Of a stretch of DNA of 26,217 bases, positions 14,028-22,037 are shown one piece after another. Each line of letters opens with the position of its first letter. Position 1 is the stretch's first letter. Origin of the DNA: an uncultured Clostridium sp. (GTDB lineage: Bacteria > Bacillota > Clostridia > Lachnospirales > Lachnospiraceae); the NCBI GenBank assembly GCA_900541315.1, contig UQJF01000030.1:1-26217 (forward strand), written 5' to 3'. A program made the position numbers and the translations under genes. The notes under the pieces were generated by a model. That model did not search any database, was not told where the DNA came from, and was given only the letters and a program-made list of their open reading frames with translations.

Positions 14028-14990
14028 ATGACTACAAAAATTATAGGAACCGGTTCTTATGTACCGGCGCAGATCGTAACCAATGATGACCTGTCAAAGA
14101 TCGTTGAAACCAATGACCAGTGGATCCGCAGCCGCACGGGGATCGGAGAGAGAAGGATCGCAACAGACGACAGTACATCAGATATGGCGGCAAAAGCAGC
14201 TAAGAAAGCTATTGAGCAGGCGGGAATAGATCCTGCGCAGATCGATCTGATCATTCTAGGTACTTCATCACCGGATTACTGCTTTCCAAATGGAGCCTGT
14301 GAGATCCAGGCAAAGGTGGGTGCAGTTAATGCAGCCTGCTTTGATATCAGTTCTGCATGTACCGGTTTCGTATTTGCTTTAAGCACTGCACATGCCTATA
14401 TTTCTTCCGGTCTTTATAAGACAGCTCTTGTGGTCGGTGCTGATCTGTTAAGCAAGTTAGTAGACTGGACAGACAGAAGCACCTGTGTCCTCTTTGGAGA
14501 CGGAGCAGGAGCAGCAGTAGTAACAGCAGCTGAAAGTGGTATCATCGGTCTGAACATGCATTCTAATGGAGCTAAAGGCGGGGTACTTACCTGTGGCAGC
14601 CGTTCTACCGGAAACTTCTTATTAGGAAAGAAACCGGAGCTTGGCTATATGACTATGGAAGGACAGGAAGTGTTCAAATTTGCTGTAAAGCAGGTACCGG
14701 AGTGCATTAAAGAGGTTCTGGAAGAAACTGGAAATACAGCAGATGATATTGACCTGTTTGTGATCCATCAGGCAAATTACCGCATTATTGAGTCTATTGC
14801 AAAACGCCTGAAGGTGGATTTGGAAAAGTTTCCGGTAAACATGGAACATTATGGAAATACCTCCGGCGCATCTGTACCGATCTTACTGGATGAATTAAAC
14901 AGGGCCGGAAAGCTGAAGCAGGGAGATAAGCTGGTTTTAGCCGGATTTGGTGCTGGTCTTACCTGGGGTGCCATGCTGTTAGAGTGGTAA
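14028..14990 (+). CDS. fabH: 3-oxoacyl-ACP synthase III
   Basis: A 320-residue enzyme that starts fatty acid synthesis by condensing acetyl-CoA (or another short acyl-CoA) with malonyl-ACP. The thiolase-fold triad is intact: Cys111 in SSACTGF, His247 in VIHQAN and Asn277 in GNTSGAS. The ATG 14028 gives the usual family length. It is first in the operon, directly behind the promoter and FabT-like operator, so it is the most tightly regulated step. The sequence does not tell whether branched or straight primers are preferred. Confidence 0.97.
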   Translation: MTTKIIGTGSYVPAQIVTNDDLSKIVETNDQWIRSRTGIGERRIATDDSTSDMAAKAAKKAIEQAGIDPAQIDLIILGTSSPDYCFPNGACEIQAKVGAVNAACFDISSACTGFVFALSTAHAYISSGLYKTALVVGADLLSKLVDWTDRSTCVLFGDGAGAAVVTAAESGIIGLNMHSNGAKGGVLTCGSRSTGNFLLGKKPELGYMTMEGQEVFKFAVKQVPECIKEVLEETGNTADDIDLFVIHQANYRIIESIAKRLKVDLEKFPVNMEHYGNTSGASVPILLDELNRAGKLKQGDKLVLAGFGAGLTWGAMLLEW

Positions 14991-15083
14991 CACAGTAATA
15001 TATACAGTAATATACACGCAGCGGCTTTGCCGCAGCGGATAAGATAAACTATAAATTTTAATCAAAAAAAGGAGAACAATATT

Positions 15084-15317
15084 ATGTTAGAGAAGATGAA
15101 AGAAATTATTGCAGATCAGTTAAGCGTAGATGCAGACAGCATCACAGAGGCTTCCTCTTTTAAGGAAGATTTAGGAGCAGACTCCTTAGATCTGTTTGAA
15201 CTGGTTATGGCTTTAGAGGATGAGTATTCCGTAGAAATCCCTGCAGAAGATTTAGAGAATCTGGCTACTGTAGGCGATGTTATGAATTATTTAAAGAACA
15301 AGGGCGTTGAGGCTTAA
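15084..15317 (+). CDS. acpP: Acyl carrier protein
   Basis: A 77-residue acidic helical protein that carries acyl chains on a 4'-phosphopantetheine arm attached to Ser34 in GADSLDLFELV. Helix II after the DSL motif and the conserved VEIPAEDLENLATVGDVMNY are present. It has a strong ribosome site (AGGAG, 15070-15074). The 93-bp spacer after fabH contains only a short GCGGC/GCCGC hairpin (15021-15033). A hairpin follows the gene and may raise ACP level relative to the enzymes. Confidence 0.97.
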   Translation: MLEKMKEIIADQLSVDADSITEASSFKEDLGADSLDLFELVMALEDEYSVEIPAEDLENLATVGDVMNYLKNKGVEA

Positions 15318-15356
15318 GTTTAAGTAAACGCAAAGAACGTTAATAGCAACAGGGGG

Positions 15357-15386
15357 ACGGCGTGCTTACTATAGGAAGCACGCTGT
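15357..15386 (+). terminator. Hairpin/partial terminator after acpP
   Basis: An 11-bp stem, ACGGCGTGCTT (15357-15367) with AAGCACGCTGT (15376-15386), has one G-U pair and an 8-nt loop, then TTTCT. The weak T-run suggests partial termination or 3'-end protection between acpP and fabK, which fits the high ACP demand in the cell. Confidence 0.6.
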
Positions 15387-15429
15387 TTCTACAAGACTGC
15401 GGGAAAATCCCGGAATTTTGGAGGAAAGA

Positions 15430-16356
15430 ATGAAGACAAGAATCACAGAAATGTTAGGAATCGAATATCCCATCATTCAGGGAGGAATGGCATGGGTGGC
15501 GGAACATCACCTTGCTGCAGCTGTATCTGAGGCAGGCGGTCTGGGACTGATCGGCGGAGCAAACGCTCCTGGAGAAGTAGTCCGTGAAGAGATCCGCAAA
15601 GCAAGAGAGCTGACAGATAAGCCTTTTGGTGTAAATGTTATGCTGTTAAGCCCACACGCTGATGATGTAGCAAAGGTAGTTGTAGAAGAAGGCATCAAGG
15701 TAGTTACTACCGGTGCCGGAAACCCTGAAAAATATATGGATATGTGGAAGGCTGCAGGCGTTAAGGTCATCCCGGTTGTTGCATCAGTTGCTCTGGCACG
15801 CCGTATGGAAAAATATGGTGCTGATGCTGTTGTTGCAGAAGGAATGGAATCCGGCGGACATATCGGCGAAGAAACTACCATGACTTTAGTACCGCAGGTT
15901 GTAGATGCTGTATCTATCCCGGTTATCGCAGCAGGTGGTATTGGTGACGGAAGAGGCATTGCAGCTGCATTTATGTTAGGCGCAGAAGCAGTACAGATCG
16001 GTACCCGTTTCGTTGTTTCCAAAGAGTCTATTGTACATGAAAATTACAAAGAACGTATTATCAAGGCAAAGGATATCGACTCCACTGTTACAGGAAGAAC
16101 CCATGGACATCCGGTACGCTGTCTGAGAAACCAGATGACTAGGGAATACATCAAATTAGAACAGGAAGGAAAGTCCTTTGAGGAGCTGGAATACCTGACC
16201 TTAGGAACTCTTCGTAAGGCAGTTCAGGAAGGCGATGTAAAAAATGGAACTGTTATGGCTGGTCAGATCGCAGGTCTTATTTCCAAAGAGCAGACCTGTA
16301 AGGAAATGATCGAAGAGATGATGGGTCAGGCAGAGAAACTTTTAGGTCGTTGTTAG
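15430..16356 (+). CDS. fabK: Enoyl-ACP reductase II (FMN-dependent)
   Basis: A 308-residue TIM-barrel flavoenzyme that reduces trans-2-enoyl-ACP in the last step of each cycle. It has the FMN/substrate signature PIIQGGM (14-20), GGLGLIGG, the catalytic-type His144 in ESGGHIGE (same number as in Streptococcus pneumoniae FabK) and AAGGIGDGRGIAAAFMLGAEAVQIGTRF-type phosphate binding. I chose ATG 15430. The open frame begins at TTG 15418, but that stretch is itself the ribosome site (GGAGGAAAG). No FabI or FabL is in the window, so FabK may be the sole reductase. Confidence 0.95.
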   Translation: MKTRITEMLGIEYPIIQGGMAWVAEHHLAAAVSEAGGLGLIGGANAPGEVVREEIRKARELTDKPFGVNVMLLSPHADDVAKVVVEEGIKVVTTGAGNPEKYMDMWKAAGVKVIPVVASVALARRMEKYGADAVVAEGMESGGHIGEETTMTLVPQVVDAVSIPVIAAGGIGDGRGIAAAFMLGAEAVQIGTRFVVSKESIVHENYKERIIKAKDIDSTVTGRTHGHPVRCLRNQMTREYIKLEQEGKSFEELEYLTLGTLRKAVQEGDVKNGTVMAGQIAGLISKEQTCKEMIEEMMGQAEKLLGRC

Positions 16357-16394
16357 GTACTTTTGGAACCGCTTTAAAACATGGAGTAATGAAT

Positions 16395-17321
16395 ATGAGT
16401 AAGATCGCATTTATCTTCCCAGGTCAGGGCGCACAGACCTGCGGTATGGGAAAAGATTTTTATGAGCACACAGAAACAGGCCGTAAGGTATTTGATAAGG
16501 CCACAGAACTTTTAGGCTTTTCTGTTCCAGAGCTTTGCTTTGAGCCAAATGATAGACTGGACATTACAGAATACACACAGGCAGCCATGGTCACTGCCAG
16601 CATTGCCATGATGAAGGTTTTAGAAGAAAATGGCGTAAAACCGGATGTAGCAGCTGGTTTAAGCCTTGGTGAGTACTGCGCACTGGCAGCAGCAGGCGTT
16701 ATGAGTGAAGAAGACGCGATCACCACTGTCCGTCAGAGAGGTATTTTCATGCAGGAAGAGGTTCCGGCTGGAGAAGGTGCTATGGCGGCTATCCTGGCTT
16801 TGGATGCAGCAGTAATCGAAGAAGTGACTGCAGATATGGATGGTGTGTGGATCGCAAATTATAACTGTCCGGGACAGATCGTTATTTCCGGCAGGAAAGC
16901 AGCTGTAGAAGAGGCTTGTGAAAAGTTAAAAGCAGCAGGCGCAAAACGTGCCATTATGTTAAATGTAAGCGGCCCGTTCCACTCCGGAATGTTAGTTGGT
17001 GCTGGGGAGAAGCTGGGAAAGGTTCTTGAAAATGTAGAGATACACAAGCCGGTCATCCCATATGCAGCTAATGTGACTGCCCAGTATGTAACAGAAGCAC
17101 AGCCTGTAAAAGACCTTTTAGTAAAACAGGTTTCTTCTTCCGTAAAATGGCAGCAGTGTGTGGAAACTATGCTGGCAGACGGCGTAGATACTTTCATTGA
17201 GATCGGCCCGGGAAAGACACTGGCTGGCTTTATGAAAAAGATCGACAGAAGCGTAAAAACATTAAATGTTGAGAAGTTAGAAGATATAGAAAAGGTAGTA
17301 GAAGCTTTAAAAGAGGCATAA
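16395..17321 (+). CDS. fabD: Malonyl-CoA:ACP transacylase
   Basis: A 308-residue enzyme that transfers malonyl from CoA to ACP. It has the oxyanion GQGAQ motif (10-14), nucleophile Ser90 in GLSLGEY, Arg115 that binds the malonyl carboxylate, and catalytic His196 in GPFHSG. The start is ATG 16395, with GGAG at 16383-16386; ATG 16389 is too close to that site, and a TTG-initiated frame from 16350 overlaps the end of fabK without a ribosome site. It lies between fabK and fabG as in streptococcal fab clusters. Confidence 0.96.
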   Translation: MSKIAFIFPGQGAQTCGMGKDFYEHTETGRKVFDKATELLGFSVPELCFEPNDRLDITEYTQAAMVTASIAMMKVLEENGVKPDVAAGLSLGEYCALAAAGVMSEEDAITTVRQRGIFMQEEVPAGEGAMAAILALDAAVIEEVTADMDGVWIANYNCPGQIVISGRKAAVEEACEKLKAAGAKRAIMLNVSGPFHSGMLVGAGEKLGKVLENVEIHKPVIPYAANVTAQYVTEAQPVKDLLVKQVSSSVKWQQCVETMLADGVDTFIEIGPGKTLAGFMKKIDRSVKTLNVEKLEDIEKVVEALKEA

Positions 17322-17333
17322 AGGAGAATAAAC

Positions 17334-18074
17334 ATGCTGGAAGGAAAGATTGCACTGGTTACTGGCGCAAGCCGCGGAATTGGACGTCAGATCGCTAAAA
17401 CATTAGCGGCAAAAGGCGCATTTGTGATCGTGAATTATAATGGTTCTGCTGCAAAGGCAGAAGAGGTAGTAAAAGAAATCCAGGCAGCCGGAGGAAACGG
17501 ACAGGCAGTTCAGTGCAATGTTTCCGATTTTGAAAGCTGCAAGGAAATGTTAGATGCAGTGGTAAAAGAGCATGGACATCTGGACATCCTGGTAAACAAC
17601 GCAGGTATCACAAGAGACAACCTGTTAATGAAGATGTCTGAGGAAGACTTTGATGCAGTGATCCAGACCAACTTAAAGGGCGTATTCAACTGTACCCGCC
17701 ACATTGCAAGACAGATGTTAAAACAGAAGAGCGGACGTATCATCAATATCTCCTCTGTATCCGGTGTTTTAGGAAATGCCGGACAGGCAAATTATTGTGC
17801 AGCAAAAGCTGGTGTCATCGGTCTGACCAAGAGTGCGGCAAAAGAGCTGGCAAGCCGTGGAATTACTGTAAATGCAGTTGCACCTGGCTTTATTAAAACA
17901 GAGATGACAGAAGTGTTAAAGGATGAGATCAAAAATTCCATTTTAGAGCATATCCCCATGAAAGCATTTGGCGAGACAGAGGATATTGCAAATGCAGTTG
18001 CATTTTTAGCATCTGATGAAGCACGTTATATTACCGGTCAGGTTATTTCAGTAGACGGCGGCATGGCGATGTAA
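17334..18074 (+). CDS. fabG: 3-oxoacyl-ACP reductase
   Basis: A 246-residue short-chain dehydrogenase that uses NADPH to reduce 3-ketoacyl-ACP. It has the cofactor motif TGASRGIG (10-17), NNAG (88-91), and the catalytic tetrad Asn113, Ser141, Tyr154 and Lys158 (offset by three from E. coli numbering). The C-terminal [12 protein letters not shown] is typical. It starts 12 bp after fabD (AAGGAG, 17320-17325), so the two are co-translated. A 211-bp structured spacer follows. Confidence 0.97.
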   Translation: MLEGKIALVTGASRGIGRQIAKTLAAKGAFVIVNYNGSAAKAEEVVKEIQAAGGNGQAVQCNVSDFESCKEMLDAVVKEHGHLDILVNNAGITRDNLLMKMSEEDFDAVIQTNLKGVFNCTRHIARQMLKQKSGRIINISSVSGVLGNAGQANYCAAKAGVIGLTKSAAKELASRGITVNAVAPGFIKTEMTEVLKDEIKNSILEHIPMKAFGETEDIANAVAFLASDEARYITGQVISVDGGMAM

Positions 18075-18105
18075 CGAAACAGGTATAGGGCGGAAAAAAC
18101 AAGGC

Positions 18106-18247
18106 AGACGGGCGCGTCAAGCTTGCTTGTAAGCGCATGTATGACTTGGTTTTTACATCGGATGCCAATCCGATGCTTCTTGACGGACGTCAGTTCGTCA
18201 AGAAGATAACGCCCGAACGGCTGCGTTATATAAGATAACGCCCGTCT
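18106..18247 (+). ncRNA. Candidate multi-hairpin RNA or palindromic element between fabG and fabF
   Basis: A 9-bp closing stem pairs AGACGGGCG (18106-18114) with CGCCCGTCT (18239-18247). Inside are perfect hairpins CATCGGA/TCCGATG (18156-18175), CTTCTTGACG/CGTCAAGAAG (18176-18205) and ATAACGC/GCGTTAT (18206-18229), stacked end to end. CGTCAAG at 18115-18121 can also pair with 18179-18185, competing with the 10-bp hairpin, so two exclusive folds exist. AGATAACGCCCG occurs twice (18204-18215, 18233-18244). It resembles no riboswitch class I recognise. It could be a cis-regulatory RNA or an inserted repetitive element. Confidence 0.55.
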
Positions 18248-18285
18248 TACACTGGCAAGGCAAGAATAGAACAGGAGTTAAAAAT

Positions 18286-19524
18286 ATGAATACAAGAGTA
18301 GTAGTAACAGGTATGGGCGCTATTACCCCAATTGGAAATAGTGTAGAGGCTTTTTGGACTGCGGTTAAGTCAAACACAGTAGGCATTGCACCGATCACTC
18401 ATTTTGATACAGCTGATTTTAAGTGCAAGCTGGCAGCGGAAGTAAAAGATTTTGATCCAAAACAGTATATGGATCCGAAAACTGCACGCCGTATGGAAAC
18501 ATTCTGCCAGTTTGCAGTAGCAGCAGCAAAGGAAGCTCTGGAAACATCCGGTATTGACATGGAAAAAGAAGATCCTTTCCGTGTTGGCGTAAGCGTAGGC
18601 TCCGGTATTGGTTCCTTACAGGCTTTAGAGCGCAACGAAAAAAGACTGTTAGAAAAAGGACCGGGAAGAGTAGAGCCATTATTAGTACCATTAATGATCA
18701 GCAACATGGCAGCAGGAAATGTTTCCATCCAGTTTGGTCTTAAGGGAAAATGCATTAACGTAGTAACTGCATGTGCAACCGGTACACATTCCATCGGTGA
18801 AGCATTCCGTTCTATCCAGCACGGTGAGGCAGATGTAATGGTAGCAGGCGGTACAGAAGCAAGTATTACACCAATTGGTGTAGCAGGCTTCACCTCCTTA
18901 ACAGCATTAAACACCACCGATGATGTAAAGAAAGCATCCATCCCATTTGATCAGGACAGAAATGGTTTCGTTATGGGCGAAGGCGCAGGAATCGTAGTAT
19001 TAGAGTCCTTAGAGCATGCCCAGGCAAGAGGAGCTAAGATCCTGGCAGAAGTAGTTGGATACGGCGCAACCTGTGATGCATACCACATCACTTCTCCTGC
19101 TGAAGACGGAAGCGGTGCTGCAAAGGCAATGGAATTTGCCATGAAGGATGCAGGCATCACCCCGGAACAGCTTGATTATGTGAATGCCCATGGAACCAGC
19201 ACCCATCACAATGACTTATTCGAGACAAAGGCGATCAAACTGGCTTTAGGTGATCATGCAGATAAAGTAAAGATCAACTCTACCAAGTCCATGATCGGCC
19301 ACTTATTAGGCGCAGCAGGCGGCGTAGAGTTCATTACCTGTGTAAAGAGCATTGAAGATGGTTATGTACATCCAACAGTAGGTCTGGAAACACCAGGTGA
19401 AGGCTGTGACTTAGATTACACCATGCATGAAGGCGTATCCATGGATGTAAATTATGCCATCAGCAACTCTTTAGGCTTTGGTGGACATAATGCCAGCTTG
19501 ATCGTGAAGAAATTCACAGCATAA
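18286..19524 (+). CDS. fabF: 3-oxoacyl-ACP synthase II
   Basis: A 412-residue elongation condensing enzyme. The Cys-His-His triad is complete: Cys163 in TACATGTHS, His302 in NAHGTSTHHND and His339 in IGHLLGAAGG. SLGFGGHN near residues 395-402 is the gating-loop motif. ATG 18286 follows AGGAG (18273-18277). It is the only elongation condensing enzyme in the window, with no FabB-like partner, so with FabZ it may also handle the unsaturated branch, or another locus supplies this. Confidence 0.97.
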   Translation: MNTRVVVTGMGAITPIGNSVEAFWTAVKSNTVGIAPITHFDTADFKCKLAAEVKDFDPKQYMDPKTARRMETFCQFAVAAAKEALETSGIDMEKEDPFRVGVSVGSGIGSLQALERNEKRLLEKGPGRVEPLLVPLMISNMAAGNVSIQFGLKGKCINVVTACATGTHSIGEAFRSIQHGEADVMVAGGTEASITPIGVAGFTSLTALNTTDDVKKASIPFDQDRNGFVMGEGAGIVVLESLEHAQARGAKILAEVVGYGATCDAYHITSPAEDGSGAAKAMEFAMKDAGITPEQLDYVNAHGTSTHHNDLFETKAIKLALGDHADKVKINSTKSMIGHLLGAAGGVEFITCVKSIEDGYVHPTVGLETPGEGCDLDYTMHEGVSMDVNYAISNSLGFGGHNASLIVKKFTA

Positions 19525-19542
19525 GGAAGGAGAACGTGGACA

Positions 19543-20040
19543 ATGAATATAGATGAAATCCTGACACTGGTTCAGGCTGTATCTGATTCAAAGCTGACCA
19601 GCTTTAAACTGGATCAGGGCGATATGCACATTTCCCTGAAGAAAGAGAAAGAAGAAGCAAAGATCATCACAGTTAGTGCACCTAGCGCTGTCGCAGCTGT
19701 TCCGGCTTCAACCGCTGCACCTGTACTGACTGCAGCTTCCACAAGTGTAAGCACAGAAATACCTGCAGCAGCACCAGAAGCAGCAGAACACCATGATATT
19801 GCTTCTGATAAAGTCATCACATCTCCATTGGTAGGAACCTTCTACAGCTCTTCCTCACCAGATGCAGAAAGCTTTGTAAAAGAAGGAGATACTGTGAAAA
19901 AAGGCCAGGTACTTGGCATTATCGAAGCAATGAAGCTGATGAACGAGATCGAAAGCGAATATGACGGCGTTATTGAAGCAATCCTTGTAAATAATGAGGA
20001 AGTAGTAGAGTACGGACAGCCATTATTCCGTATTAAATGA
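19543..20040 (+). CDS. accB: Biotin carboxyl carrier protein of acetyl-CoA carboxylase
   Basis: A 165-residue protein that carries carboxybiotin between the two half-reactions of acetyl-CoA carboxylase. The N-terminal 40 residues dimerise; residues about 45-85 are a mobile Ala/Pro/Thr-rich linker; residues 91-165 are the biotinyl domain with Lys131 in EAMKLMNEI as the biotin site. It lies 18 bp after fabF with GGAAGGAG just upstream. A hairpin separates it from fabZ. Confidence 0.96.
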   Translation: MNIDEILTLVQAVSDSKLTSFKLDQGDMHISLKKEKEEAKIITVSAPSAVAAVPASTAAPVLTAASTSVSTEIPAAAPEAAEHHDIASDKVITSPLVGTFYSSSSPDAESFVKEGDTVKKGQVLGIIEAMKLMNEIESEYDGVIEAILVNNEEVVEYGQPLFRIK

Positions 20041-20046
20041 TAGATG

Positions 20047-20085
20047 TCTCCTGGAACCTTTCCAAATGAAAAAGGTTCCGGGAGA
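20047..20085 (+). promoter_or_regulatory. Long hairpin between accB and fabZ
   Basis: A 15-bp stem pairs TCTCCTGGAACCTTT (20047-20061) with AAAGGTTCCGGGAGA (20071-20085), with one G-U pair and a 9-nt loop. No U-tract follows. It starts 6 bp after the accB stop and ends before the fabZ ribosome site, so it may be a processing or stability element that tunes accB against downstream genes. Confidence 0.6.
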
Positions 20086-20112
20086 ACATTGTATCACAGG
20101 AGGACAAAAATC

Positions 20113-20538
20113 ATGTTAATGGGTATTAAAGAAATCCAGGAGATCATTCCGCACAGACATCCATTTCTCCTGGTAGATTGTATTGAAGAATTAGAGCCGG
20201 GCGTAAAGGCTGTTGGATATAAATCTGTAACTTATGATGAGCCATATTTCAGAGGCCATTTTCCACAGGAACCGGTTATGCCAGGTGTCCTGATCGTGGA
20301 AGCACTGGCCCAGACCGGCGCAGTAGCTATTCTTTCCCAGGAAAATTTCAAGGGAAAGACCGCTTATTTTGGCGGATTAAACAACGTAAAATTCAAACAC
20401 AAAGTAGTTCCAGGTGACCGTTTAAGACTGGAATGTGAGATCATTAAACAGAAGGGACCGGTTGGCGTAGGAAAAGCAACTGCTACTGTAGATGGCAAGA
20501 TTGCAGTTGTTGGCGAACTGACCTTTATGATCGGATAA
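20113..20538 (+). CDS. fabZ: 3-hydroxyacyl-ACP dehydratase
   Basis: A 141-residue hot-dog-fold enzyme that dehydrates 3-hydroxyacyl-ACP. Catalytic His49 in [12 protein letters not shown] and Glu63 in VEALAQTGA are present, and the N-terminal [12 protein letters not shown] is typical. I chose ATG 20113 with AGGAGG at 20098-20103; ATG 20119 is also possible, and an upstream frame from 20044 runs through the hairpin. No FabM isomerase gene is in the window. Confidence 0.96.
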   Translation: MLMGIKEIQEIIPHRHPFLLVDCIEELEPGVKAVGYKSVTYDEPYFRGHFPQEPVMPGVLIVEALAQTGAVAILSQENFKGKTAYFGGLNNVKFKHKVVPGDRLRLECEIIKQKGPVGVGKATATVDGKIAVVGELTFMIG

Positions 20539-20561
20539 GACTGGTCTATAGGAGATTAAGT

Positions 20562-21914
20562 ATGTTTAACAAGATATTGATCGCAAACAGAGGTGAGATC
20601 GCAGTCCGTATTATCAGAGCCTGCCGTGAAATGGGTATCCGCACAGTTGCAGTTTACTCAGAGGCAGATAAGGATAGTCTTCACACGCTTCTGGCAGATG
20701 AAGCTATTTGTATCGGCCCGGCTCCTTCCAGTCAGAGCTATCTGAATATGGAGCGTATTCTCTCTGCAACTGTTGCAATGAAGGCAGATGCCATTCATCC
20801 GGGCTTTGGCTTTTTATCAGAAAATGCCCGTTTTGCAAAGCTTTGCCAGCAGTGTAACATTACCTTTATCGGACCATCTGCTGAGATCATCAACCGCATG
20901 GGAAATAAGTCAGAAGCAAGAAATACCATGATACAGGCTGGAGTTCCTGTTGTTCCGGGAAGCAAAGAGCCTGTATACACAGCAGAGGCCGGTCTTGCCA
21001 TGGCAAAGGAGATCGGTTTTCCGGTTATGATAAAGGCTTCCTCCGGTGGCGGTGGAAAGGGAATGCGTATTTCCAGAAGCGAAGAGGATTTTACAGAGCA
21101 TTTTAATGCAGCCCAGTTAGAGTCTGTAAAGGGTTTTTCCGATGATACTATGTATATTGAAAAATATATTGAAAAACCCCGCCATGTGGAATTTCAGATC
21201 ATGGGTGACAAGTTTGGCAATGTTGTTCATCTGGGAGAACGTGACTGCTCCATCCAGCGCCGTCATCAGAAGGTAATGGAAGAGTCTCCATGTGAGGTCA
21301 TTTCCCCAAAGCTTCGTAAAAAAATGGGTGAAGTTGCAGTAAAGGCAGCGAAAGCCGTTAATTACGAGAACGCAGGAACCATCGAGTTTTTATTAGATAA
21401 AGATAAAAACTTTTATTTTATGGAAATGAACACCCGTATCCAGGTAGAGCATCCGGTAACAGAAATGGTTTCCGGCATTGACCTGATCAAAGAGCAGATC
21501 CGTGTGGCTGCAGGAGAGCCGTTAAGTGTGTCACAGGAAGATATCCAGATCAAGGGTCATGCCATTGAATGCCGTATTAATGCGGAAAACCCGAAGAAGC
21601 GCTTTATGCCATGTCCGGGCTGTATTACCAACGTGCATATCCCAGGTGGAAATGGCGTCCGTGTGGATACACATATTTACAATGGTTATAAAGTACCGGC
21701 CAACTATGATTCCATGCTCATGAAGCTGATCGTTTATGATAAAGACCGTGCATCTGCTATTGCGAAAATGCGCAGTGCGTTAGGCGAAGTTATCATAGAA
21801 GGCATTGAAACAAATATTGATTTTCAGTATGAGATCCTGGAAAATGAAGCTTTTCAGAAGGGTGATACAGACACAGGATTTATTGAAAAGTATTTTCCGG
21901 ACTACGTAAAATAA
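20562..21914 (+). CDS. accC: Biotin carboxylase subunit of acetyl-CoA carboxylase
   Basis: A 450-residue ATP-grasp enzyme that carboxylates the biotin on AccB using bicarbonate and ATP. It has the N-terminal KILIANRGEIAVRI, the glycine-rich ATP loop KASSGGGGKGM (158-168), the EKYIEKPRHVEFQ strand, MEMNTRIQVEHPVTE with catalytic Arg292 (same number as E. coli), and the C-terminal domain. ATG 20562 follows AGGAG. The spacer before the next gene (21915-22037) shows no strong structure. Confidence 0.97.
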   Translation: MFNKILIANRGEIAVRIIRACREMGIRTVAVYSEADKDSLHTLLADEAICIGPAPSSQSYLNMERILSATVAMKADAIHPGFGFLSENARFAKLCQQCNITFIGPSAEIINRMGNKSEARNTMIQAGVPVVPGSKEPVYTAEAGLAMAKEIGFPVMIKASSGGGGKGMRISRSEEDFTEHFNAAQLESVKGFSDDTMYIEKYIEKPRHVEFQIMGDKFGNVVHLGERDCSIQRRHQKVMEESPCEVISPKLRKKMGEVAVKAAKAVNYENAGTIEFLLDKDKNFYFMEMNTRIQVEHPVTEMVSGIDLIKEQIRVAAGEPLSVSQEDIQIKGHAIECRINAENPKKRFMPCPGCITNVHIPGGNGVRVDTHIYNGYKVPANYDSMLMKLIVYDKDRASAIAKMRSALGEVIIEGIETNIDFQYEILENEAFQKGDTDTGFIEKYFPDYVK

Positions 21915-22037
21915 ATTTTAGAAATTTAATCTGGAATTTCCTCCGTGACTAGTACAGTTATTTACAAAACGATGTACCAGGCCGTGGACCGATATTTATG
22001 ATCCTGAATAGGGATAATGCAGAAAGGAAGTTGTCGT

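Noticed and set aside
15507..16022. 171-codon minus-strand frame inside fabK
   Set aside because: Antisense shadow; low-complexity Thr/Ala/Ser/Pro content and no start signal.
18399..18941. 180-codon minus-strand frame inside fabF
   Set aside because: Antisense shadow of a gene with full catalytic triad.
21915..22037. Possible control element between accC and accDA
   Set aside because: I could not find a stem of more than a few base pairs, a promoter or a known motif; only the accDA ribosome site is clear.
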